5,097 nucleotides of DNA. It comes from an uncultured Bacteroidales bacterium. Its GTDB lineage: Bacteria; Bacteroidota; Bacteroidia; Bacteroidales; Muribaculaceae. The notes below the pieces were generated by a model, which was not told the origin of the DNA, searched no databases, and saw nothing but the letters and a program-made list of their open reading frames with translations. The translations under genes and the position numbers were made by a program. Within the stretch, counting starts at the first letter, position 1; the number at the start of each line of letters is the position of its first letter. The stretch lies in contig USIN01000145.1 in assembly GCA_900554715.1 (NCBI GenBank), forward strand, positions 1 through 5,097, given 5' to 3'. Shown here piece after piece: positions 1 to 5,097 of the stretch.

Positions 1-333
1 TGCTCCGCCGGCGTTGAAACCGCGTTGTCTCATCAGCCTGCGCCATTGGACGGCGGTCATGCCTATGTCGTCGCCACAGGTCGCCACCATGTAGTGCGTG
101 ACTTTGCCGCCTGATATTTTAACGCGTCTGATGAAGTCTCTGACCTTGGCCGGAATGCCCCAGGCGTAGACGGGGAATGCCCAGATGATGTGGCTGTTGC
201 CTGTAAGCGGGAGTGTCGGCTCAGGGTCGTCGATCAATGGCGCGCGCAGAGGAGTGACTGTGTCGGCGAGTCGGTCGGCGAGCCGGTCGGCGACGAAGCG
301 CGTGTTGCCGTTGCCGCTGAAACAGACAATCAT
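1..333 (-). CDS. EFR1-type flavodoxin/ferredoxin protein, N-terminal part (runs off left edge)
   Basis: This is a partial gene; 111 codons are visible from the ATG at 333-331 to the window edge without a stop. The product begins with a beta strand and the FMN phosphate-binding loop SGNGNTRFVA (residues 6-15). It continues with FPVYAWGIP (53-61), which matches the loop over the flavin ring, and TCGDDIG (85-91), which matches the second flavin loop. This order and wording fit the flavodoxin half of EFR1-family proteins, which in known members continue into a C-terminal pair of 4Fe-4S clusters; that part would lie outside the window. The likely role is cytoplasmic electron transfer, with partner unknown. 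A stand-alone flavodoxin is the main alternative. The start is well supported, because such proteins begin directly with the first strand and the ATG overlaps the stop of the upstream Smr gene (ATGA), implying translational coupling. Codons 14-24 carry an in-frame 12-bp tandem repeat. Confidence 0.78.
   Translation of the reverse strand, partial: MIVCFSGNGNTRFVADRLADRLADTVTPLRAPLIDDPEPTLPLTGNSHIIWAFPVYAWGIPAKVRDFIRRVKISGGKVTHYMVATCGDDIGMTAVQWRRLMRQRGFNAGGA
262..294. repeat. 12-bp tandem repeat, about 2.7 copies, inside the flavodoxin gene
   Basis: On the plus strand, GTCGGCGAGTCG (262-273) is followed by GTCGGCGAGCCG (274-285) and a partial third copy, GTCGGCGAC (286-294). Read on the minus strand it encodes VADRLADRLAD, residues 14-24, so each unit adds four residues (about one helical turn) to the first helix after the phosphate-binding loop. 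The period is a multiple of three, so gain or loss of a unit would keep the frame. Confidence 0.8.
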
Positions 334-1439
334 CGGCGCCCCGGTTTTACATTGCCGATGGTCACCTGTGTGGCGCCGTAGCCGTATTCTTTGAATGACG
401 CGTCGCAGACGTCACATTCTTTATATCTGTAGGACAGCTCTTTCAGAAGCGCATGGCGTAGGGTGCCTTCGCCTTTGCCGTGGATGAAGACGATTTTGCG
501 TCCCGGATGACGCAGATTTTCGTCCATCACTTCGCGGAATTTGTCAATCTGGTAGTTGAGTATCTCAGCCGGTCCCATGCCTGCAGTGCTGTCGAGGAGT
601 TCGGTGGCGTGGAGGTCGACGATATATTTTTCGTCGTTGTTCACGGCGGGTTTCGATTTTCTTACGGGGCGGCGGTCATTCTGCTGTTTGGCTTTCATGG
701 CGGCGGCAAGTTCTTTGGCCGAGTCTTTGGTCAAGACTTTGTCGTTGCCGGCGGCAACGTCGTCTTTCACTACTGTGAACGCTATCGCGGGTATGTCGAA
801 ATACTGACAGCTCTTGTAGCAGCCGCGTTTTGAAAACTTTGTCACGTCGACCGATGTATCGAATGAGACCGGCGCTTTGGCCTCAAAGTCTTTTGCGCGC
901 TTGAAGGCTATGGCCTGCAATAAGATATGCTGATATCCGGCGATATCTTTGCGCGGGACGGTCACAAGCGTGATTTCGGTGGCCGATTCGAGTTCGCCGG
1001 TGCGTCGCAGCGACAGGCTGTCGCCGTCGCCCGAGGAGAAGCTGAAGAGCAGGCGGTAGTTTGAGTCGTTTACAAGAACGACTTCGAGGTCTGAAGTCTC
1101 GATACATTCGGCATCGACGGGCAGGAAGGCCAATGTCAGATTCAGCTTTTCGCCTTCAGCCGTTTCGGGTGCGTCGGGCAGTGTCTCTTCGACGAAGTTT
1201 TCCTGTCTGCCGCTCCCCGATTTGGGCACGGTGAATGCCGCAGGTGCATAGAAATTCTCTTTGCGGTCGGTGTTTTTTGCCATCTCGGCCGTGGCGGTTA
1301 CAACGACATTGCTCGTCTGTGCAGGAATCTCGAAGCCGTCTTCGTCTTCGACGTAAACTATATTATTGATTATTTTTGTGACTCTGCCGCCGCCTACCGC
1401 GTCGAGGAAACGGACAACGTCACCGACTTTTACTCCCAT
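330..1439 (-). CDS. DUF2027 and Smr domain protein (Smr/MutS family)
   Basis: This is a complete 369-residue cytoplasmic protein with no signal peptide or membrane segment. Residues 1-50 form a small basic/beta module (MGVKVGDVVRFLDAVGGG), typical of the start of Bacteroidales DUF2027 proteins. Residues of about 98-225 match the DUF2027 region, including LVNDSNYRLLFSF (122-134) and IAFKRAKDFEAK (177-188). A charged, alanine- and lysine-rich linker follows (about 226-268). The Smr domain (about 272-362) carries DLH at 275-277, HGKGEGTLR at 320-328 and GATQV at 355-359, which are the signature positions of the family. The first motif reads VDLHA rather than the more common DLHG. Some Smr proteins, such as SmrB, are nucleases acting on mRNA at collided ribosomes; a nucleic-acid role here is inferred, and the DUF2027 combination has no function I can assign. 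There are two cysteine pairs, at 207/211 and 342/345. The TGA stop overlaps the start of the flavodoxin gene. Confidence 0.9.
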   Translation of the reverse strand: MGVKVGDVVRFLDAVGGGRVTKIINNIVYVEDEDGFEIPAQTSNVVVTATAEMAKNTDRKENFYAPAAFTVPKSGSGRQENFVEETLPDAPETAEGEKLNLTLAFLPVDAECIETSDLEVVLVNDSNYRLLFSFSSGDGDSLSLRRTGELESATEITLVTVPRKDIAGYQHILLQAIAFKRAKDFEAKAPVSFDTSVDVTKFSKRGCYKSCQYFDIPAIAFTVVKDDVAAGNDKVLTKDSAKELAAAMKAKQQNDRRPVRKSKPAVNNDEKYIVDLHATELLDSTAGMGPAEILNYQIDKFREVMDENLRHPGRKIVFIHGKGEGTLRHALLKELSYRYKECDVCDASFKEYGYGATQVTIGNVKPGRR

Positions 1440-1465
1440 TGTATCTTGATATTATAATTTTAATA

Positions 1466-1473
1466 CAAAAATA
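1466..1473 (-). promoter_or_regulatory. Bacteroidota -7 promoter element for the Smr operon
   Basis: The minus strand reads TATTTTTG here, an exact match to the Bacteroidota TAnnTTTG box. It lies 26 bases upstream of the Smr ATG, which predicts a leader of about 20 bases. The upstream -33 element (TTTG-like) is weak: the nearest TTG on the minus strand is at 1501-1499, further away than usual. The region is AT-rich and the gene has no Shine-Dalgarno sequence, as is common in this phylum. Confidence 0.55.
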
Positions 1474-1574
1474 AGACAATTATCCTACATCGGGTTCACA
1501 ATTAAAAATATTTAAGAAATCGGGTCTTTGCCAATATGAACCCCTCTGATGTGCCTGGAATAAATATTTTTTTG

Positions 1575-1582
1575 TACTTTTG
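1575..1582 (+). promoter_or_regulatory. Bacteroidota -7 promoter element for the M13 peptidase gene
   Basis: TACTTTTG is an exact match to TAnnTTTG and is followed by GC, a common continuation in this phylum. It ends 38 bases before the ATG, predicting a leader of about 30 AT-rich bases with no Shine-Dalgarno sequence. No convincing -33 TTTG box lies 19-21 bases upstream, so an activator or a weak basal promoter is possible. Confidence 0.65.
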
Positions 1583-1620
1583 CTGCAGAAATAAACAATC
1601 ACATATATATTAAAATCAAC

Positions 1621-3669
1621 ATGCTTAAAACTTTAAAACCCGCTGTCATGGCTGTCGCTGCGGCAGCAGTCGTGTTTGGCGCTTCGGCAGAGGAGCATCT
1701 CAAGAGCTTCAATCCCGCCTACATCGACAAAAACGTTTCACCTAAAGAAGACTTCTACACTTACGCCAATCAGGGCTGGATGGATGCCAATCCGCTGACA
1801 GCCGAACATTCGCGTTACGGTCAGTTCAATATCCTTAACGATTCGAGCGAAGCCCGCATAAAAGACATCGTGCTCAATCTCGCTGCAAGCAACCCTGCCA
1901 AGGGCACTGTGGCTTTCAAGGTATCGACTATCTACAACCAGGCCATGGACTCAGTGCGCCGCAACCGCGAAGGCGCAGAGCCTATCAAAGCTGACCTCAA
2001 ACGCATCGAGGATACTCCGCACGAAGACATGGAAGACCTCTTCCTCTGGATGCACGGCAACTATGCCAGCCCGTTCTTCGGCGCCGGACCTATGGAAAAT
2101 CTCGCCAACAGCAAAGAGTATGCGATGTATGTCAGCGGCGGCGGCATGGGTCTCGGCGACCGCGACTATTATCTTGAAAACGACAAACGCAACAAAGAGG
2201 TGCGTGAAGCTTACAAGAAACTTATCGTCAAGCAGATGCGTAATGCGGGCTATGGCAAAAAAGACGCAACGCGCATCATGAACAACGTGATGAAAATCGA
2301 GACCGCCCTGGCTGATTCGGCGTGGACAAAAGAACAGAGCCGCAACATTCCGGCGATGTATAATCCCCGCACGTTCGAGCAGCTAAAGACTCTCTATCCC
2401 CATGTCAACTGGGACCGTTTCTTTATCGAGACCATGGGCATCGAAAGTCCCGAGACTGTCATTGTCACCGAACTCAGCAGCGTCGCACAGGCCGATAATC
2501 TTCTTGCCACACTGACCGACCGCGAAATCAAAGACTACTATCTCTGGAAATATGTGGCTCAGGCAGCCGGCAAACTCAGTGACGATTTCAGTGACGCAGC
2601 CTTTGAGTTCAACAAGGTTGTCAGCGGTGTCGAGCAGCAGCGTCCGCGCTGGAAACGCGCTCTCGGCGCTACCGAAGGTGCCATGGGCGAAGCCGTCGGT
2701 CAGCTTTATGTCGAGAAATATTTCCCCGAGTCGTCAAAGCAGTATATGATCGGACTTGTCGAGAACCTGCGCACAGCTCTCGGCAAACACATCATCAACC
2801 TCCCCTGGATGACAGACGAAACCAAACTCAAAGCCATAAAGAAACTTTCGGCTTTCACGGTCAAAATCGGCTATCCCGACCAGTGGAAAGATTACTCGAC
2901 GATGATCATCGACCCCGAGAAATCTTATTACGAGAACATGCACAACGTCAGCATGTGGCATCAGGCCGACACCTATTCAAAATGGGGCAAGCCCGTCGAC
3001 CGCACGGAATGGGGCATGACTCCACAGACAGTCAACGCCTACTATAACCCCCTCGCCAACGAGATTGTGTTCCCGGCGGCAATCCTTCAGGCTCCGTTCT
3101 TTGACCCCGCTGCCAGCGACGCCGAAAACTATGGCGGCATCGGTGTGGTCATCGGTCACGAAATGACACACGGATTTGATGACCAGGGCCGTAACTTCGA
3201 TGCCGAAGGCAACATGGTCAACTGGTGGACTCCCGAAGATGCCGAGGCATTCGAGAAACTCACAGCAGGTCTTATCAAGCAGTTTGACGAGGTCGAGGTT
3301 CTTCCCGGTCTGCATGCCAACGGTCAGTATACCCTCGGTGAGAACATCGCCGACCAGGGCGGTCTCCGCATCTCGCGCACTGCCTTCCTCGACTCGCAGC
3401 GTAAGAAGGGTGTGGACATCAACTCTGAAGAAGCCAGGATTGACGGATTCACCCCGATGCAGGCATTCTATCTCAACTATGCCAACCTCTGGGCCAACAA
3501 TATCCGTGACGAGGAAATGCGCTCGCTGACGACAGGCGATGTACATTCGCTCGGCAAAAACCGCGTGAACGTAACCCTGCGCAACATCGAGCCTTTCTTC
3601 GAGGCATTCTCTATCAAAGAGGGCGACAAGATGTTCCGCCCCGCCGAAGAGCGCGTCATCATCTGGTAA
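1621..3669 (+). CDS. pepO: Secreted M13-family zinc metallopeptidase (neprilysin/PepO type)
   Basis: This is a complete 682-residue endopeptidase. Residues 1-23 are a Sec signal peptide: basic start, alanine/valine core, then ASA before EE. There is no lipobox cysteine, so a soluble periplasmic or secreted enzyme is likely. The M13 N-terminal domain spans about 33-415, with GLGDRDYY (177-184), PRWKRALG (342-349) and GQLYVEKYFP (360-369). The catalytic domain spans about 468-682. It has the substrate-binding NAYYNPLANE (472-481), zinc motif HEMTH (513-517) and ENIAD (574-578), which supplies the third zinc ligand Glu574 and Asp578. DVHSLGKNR (640-648) holds the His/Arg pair equivalent to neprilysin His711 and Arg717. 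The protein ends in IIW, the family's terminal tryptophan. Spacings agree with neprilysin, so it should be active on peptides. I see no cysteine in the chain, so the disulfides of the animal enzymes are absent. The gene is transcribed alone, with a promoter before it and a terminator after it. The symbol follows PepO of related Bacteroidales and is the less certain part. Confidence 0.95.
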   Translation: MLKTLKPAVMAVAAAAVVFGASAEEHLKSFNPAYIDKNVSPKEDFYTYANQGWMDANPLTAEHSRYGQFNILNDSSEARIKDIVLNLAASNPAKGTVAFKVSTIYNQAMDSVRRNREGAEPIKADLKRIEDTPHEDMEDLFLWMHGNYASPFFGAGPMENLANSKEYAMYVSGGGMGLGDRDYYLENDKRNKEVREAYKKLIVKQMRNAGYGKKDATRIMNNVMKIETALADSAWTKEQSRNIPAMYNPRTFEQLKTLYPHVNWDRFFIETMGIESPETVIVTELSSVAQADNLLATLTDREIKDYYLWKYVAQAAGKLSDDFSDAAFEFNKVVSGVEQQRPRWKRALGATEGAMGEAVGQLYVEKYFPESSKQYMIGLVENLRTALGKHIINLPWMTDETKLKAIKKLSAFTVKIGYPDQWKDYSTMIIDPEKSYYENMHNVSMWHQADTYSKWGKPVDRTEWGMTPQTVNAYYNPLANEIVFPAAILQAPFFDPAASDAENYGGIGVVIGHEMTHGFDDQGRNFDAEGNMVNWWTPEDAEAFEKLTAGLIKQFDEVEVLPGLHANGQYTLGENIADQGGLRISRTAFLDSQRKKGVDINSEEARIDGFTPMQAFYLNYANLWANNIRDEEMRSLTTGDVHSLGKNRVNVTLRNIEPFFEAFSIKEGDKMFRPAEERVIIW

Positions 3670-3745
3670 AACGACAACAGACATATACGCTAAGACAGCG
3701 GCAGATGTCCCGGCAAGCGGCCGGCGTCTGCCGTTGTCGTTTTTT
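3668..3745 (+). terminator. Composite intrinsic terminator after the M13 peptidase gene
   Basis: The inner stem pairs CGGCAGATG (3699-3707) with CGTCTGCCG (3725-3733), including one T-G wobble. It continues past a two-base bulge as CCGGC (3710-3714) with GCCGG (3720-3724), closing on loop AAGCG. An outer arm, AACGACAA (3670-3677), can pair with TTGTCGTT (3734-3741) and brings the paired region up to a run of six T (3740-3745). The structure begins right at the stop codon, separating this gene from the nucleotidase gene. Confidence 0.85.
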
Positions 3746-3766
3746 ATAAAAATTTCATTTTATAAA
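3743..3766. repeat. AT-only 9-bp inverted repeat
   Basis: TTTATAAAA (3743-3751) and TTTTATAAA (3758-3766) are perfect inverted copies separated by ATTTCA. The left arm starts within the T-run of the terminator, and the right arm lies about 27 bases upstream of the nucleotidase -7 box. It may be a protein-binding dyad or UP-like AT-rich DNA; chance in AT-rich spacer DNA is also plausible. Confidence 0.5.
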
Positions 3767-3792
3767 GCGATAATTAGGTGATAAAAATATGT

Positions 3793-3800
3793 TATCTTCG
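3793..3800 (+). promoter_or_regulatory. Bacteroidota -7 promoter element for the nucleotidase gene, within GATAA dyads
   Basis: TATCTTCG matches TAnnTTTG with one mismatch and ends 19 bases before the ATG, so the leader would be only about 12 bases. No clear -33 box is visible. The element sits in two overlapping dyads: GATAA (3780-3784) with TTATC (3792-3796), and TTATCT (3792-3797) with AGATAA (3805-3810), each with a 7-base spacer. A repressor bound here would cover the promoter, but that is inference. Confidence 0.55.
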
Positions 3801-3819
3801 CAGTAGATAAAATTCACAA

Positions 3820-5097
3820 ATGATGAAAGCTTTATACAAGACAATTGTCATGGCCGGGATGCTCGTCGCGGCAGCAGTGCCGCAGACGGGCGCAGAGCGC
3901 GTCGTGATACTCCATACTAATGACACCCATTCACAGATTGATCCTGACGACAGTGACGGCCTCGGCGGCATCGTGCGCCGTAAAGTCGTCATCGACAGCG
4001 TAAAAGGCGTCGAAGACAATGTGCTGCTTGTCGATGCCGGTGATTTCGTGCAGGGAACTCTTTATTTCAACCTGTATCGCGGCGAAGTCGAGCAGAAGCT
4101 GATGAACGAGCTCGGTTACGACATACGCATTCTCGGGAATCACGAGTTTGACAACGGCATCGACGAGCTGGCCGATGTGCTGGCCGACAGCGAGGCAGAG
4201 ATGATAGCGACCAACTACGACCTGTCGCGTTCTCCGCTCGCCCGTAAGTTCAGGCCGTACACGATCAAGGAGTACGGAGACAAACGCATAGGCATCATCG
4301 GTGTCAATCTCCAGCCCAAGGGCATGATAAGCGAGGGCAATTATGACGGGGTGGTATATAACGACGCTGTCAAGTGTGCCAATGCCGCTGCCTGGTGGCT
4401 CAAGCATGTCGAGAAAGTCGACGCCGTCGTTGCTGTCACTCACATAGGCTACGACCCTTCGATGCCTCCGGGAGACAAGACTCTCGCTGGCGCCTCTGAA
4501 GATATCGATGTCATCATCGGCGGCCACTCGCACGACCTCGTCAGTCCGGGTGCGACCGAGGGCAAAGTCTCGCGGATCAAAAACGCCCTCGGCCGCGACA
4601 TCACAGTCGCGCAGGTCGGCAAAGGGGGTAAATATGTCGGCGAGATCGTGCTTGATTTCGATGACGATTCGCTCAAGACTGATTATAACATAATCAGGAT
4701 AGACAGCCGTCTTGACAAGCGCCCCGATCTCGAGCTTGACGAGATAATAAAACCCTATCGCGCCGGAGTCGACTCGCTGATGCGCGTCAAGGTCGGACGC
4801 AGCGCCGTCGAGTTGCCGAAGGGTAGTGTGCCCTTGGTGAACTTCGCCGCCGACTTCATACTCGAGCGTGGCAAAGCATTGGCCGACAGCATAGATTTTG
4901 CAATCATCAACAAAGGAGGCCTGCGACGCGCCTTCCCAAAGGGCGATATCACCGAGGGTATGATTATCACAATGATGCCATTCTATAATTACATCACCGT
5001 ACTCGATATCAGCGGCCGCGCCCTCAAAGAGGCTTTCGACGTGATGGCAGGCGACGGCGGCAACGGCAGCGTTTCCTTTCACAGAGAAAAATATATT
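3820..5097 (+). CDS. Secreted metallophosphatase/5'-nucleotidase, UshA-like (runs off right edge)
   Basis: A continuous reading frame of 426 codons has no stop before the edge. Residues 1-25 are a Sec signal peptide ending TGA-ER, with no lipobox, giving a periplasmic enzyme. The metallophosphoesterase domain has all five motifs: NDTH (34-37), DAGD (72-75), GNHEFD (106-111), TH (207-208) and GGHSH (234-238). By comparison with E. coli UshA, Asp35, His37, Asp75, Asn107, His208, His236 and His238 should bind the two metals, and His108/Asp111 form the catalytic dyad. The 5'-nucleotidase C-terminal domain begins at about residue 323, with NKGGLR (364-369) as the substrate-phosphate/ribose motif and MPFYNY (386-391) bearing the base-stacking aromatic. 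Expected activity is hydrolysis of nucleotides to nucleosides plus phosphate for uptake; exact substrate cannot be read from sequence. Roughly 100 C-terminal residues appear to be missing by family length. A second ATG lies at 3823; the first is chosen, but either gives the same protein less one Met. Confidence 0.92.
   Translation, partial: MMKALYKTIVMAGMLVAAAVPQTGAERVVILHTNDTHSQIDPDDSDGLGGIVRRKVVIDSVKGVEDNVLLVDAGDFVQGTLYFNLYRGEVEQKLMNELGYDIRILGNHEFDNGIDELADVLADSEAEMIATNYDLSRSPLARKFRPYTIKEYGDKRIGIIGVNLQPKGMISEGNYDGVVYNDAVKCANAAAWWLKHVEKVDAVVAVTHIGYDPSMPPGDKTLAGASEDIDVIIGGHSHDLVSPGATEGKVSRIKNALGRDITVAQVGKGGKYVGEIVLDFDDDSLKTDYNIIRIDSRLDKRPDLELDEIIKPYRAGVDSLMRVKVGRSAVELPKGSVPLVNFAADFILERGKALADSIDFAIINKGGLRRAFPKGDITEGMIITMMPFYNYITVLDISGRALKEAFDVMAGDGGNGSVSFHREKYI

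Larger units (their letters stand above)
1440..1620. other. Divergent intergenic region with two promoters and short repeats
   Basis: These 181 bases separate the divergent Smr and M13 peptidase genes. The flanks are AT-rich, and a more GC-rich island at about 1521-1560 sits between the two promoters. Besides the two -7 boxes, it holds a direct repeat ATCGGGT at 1489-1495 and 1519-1525, spaced 30 bases apart. An inverted pair, GGGTTC (1492-1497) and GAACCC (1538-1543), is also present. These could be operator half-sites or chance. I see no open frame or structured RNA here. Confidence 0.5.

Noticed and set aside
185..394. Plus-strand open frames opposite the flavodoxin gene
   Set aside because: The minus strand encodes clear FMN-binding motifs here. 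The plus-strand products are low-complexity, rich in serine, arginine and valine, because of the GC-rich repeat.
480..833. Plus-strand open frames opposite the Smr gene (480-833 and 556-807)
   Set aside because: Both lie entirely within the well-supported minus-strand Smr gene and show no domain, start-site or promoter support.
1583..1588. CTGCAG palindrome at the predicted M13 transcription start
   Set aside because: A six-base palindrome is expected by chance and is not flanked by any extended dyad.
2977..3684. Minus-strand open frame of 235 codons opposite the 3' half of the M13 peptidase gene
   Set aside because: It is a shadow of the catalytic domain coding strand, has no family resemblance, and would start inside the terminator region without a promoter box.
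3931..5082. Long open frame on the minus strand (383 codons) opposite the nucleotidase gene
   Set aside because: The plus strand carries all five metallophosphoesterase motifs and a signal peptide in a continuous frame. The antisense translation shows no recognisable domain and reflects GC-rich codon usage.
1..5097. CRISPR array, tRNA or rRNA gene, insertion sequence, toxin-antitoxin or phage gene
   Set aside because: No regularly spaced repeats, cloverleaf-like sequence, transposase motifs or terminal repeats were seen. All space is accounted for by four housekeeping-type genes and short spacers.

Overview
The window looks like an ordinary chromosomal stretch from a member of the order Bacteroidales, possibly Muribaculaceae (the family is inferred). 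Three things support this. Perfect or near-perfect Bacteroidota -7 promoter boxes (TAnnTTTG) precede three genes. The starts are AT-rich and lack Shine-Dalgarno sequences. The left-hand gene has a DUF2027-plus-Smr architecture that is familiar from Bacteroidales. Coding DNA is GC-rich, while the spacers are strongly AT-rich.

Layout. On the minus strand at the left, a DUF2027/Smr-domain protein (330-1439) is followed by the first 111 codons of an EFR1-type flavodoxin/ferredoxin protein (1-333). The second gene starts inside the stop of the first (ATGA overlap), so the two form an operon reading out of the left edge. A 181-bp divergent intergenic region (1440-1620) holds a promoter for each direction. 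On the plus strand, a secreted M13-family zinc metallopeptidase (1621-3669) ends in a strong composite hairpin terminator (3668-3745). A 150-bp AT-rich spacer with its own -7 box then leads to a secreted UshA-like metallophosphatase/5'-nucleotidase (3820 to the right edge). That gene is open at the edge and lacks its C-terminal end.

How the genes relate. The two plus-strand genes both encode exported periplasmic hydrolases, one for peptides and one for nucleotides. A nutrient-scavenging or envelope role fits both, but the terminator and second promoter show that they are separate transcription units. The two minus-strand products are cytoplasmic: a putative Smr-type nucleic-acid-acting protein and an electron-transfer protein. 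They are translationally coupled, with no obvious shared pathway.

I did not find a clearly undescribed system. The points worth a second look are small: the coupled Smr/EFR1 pair, cysteine pairs in the Smr protein, a tandem 12-bp repeat inside the flavodoxin helix, spaced GATAA dyads over the nucleotidase promoter, and short repeats in the divergent promoter region.
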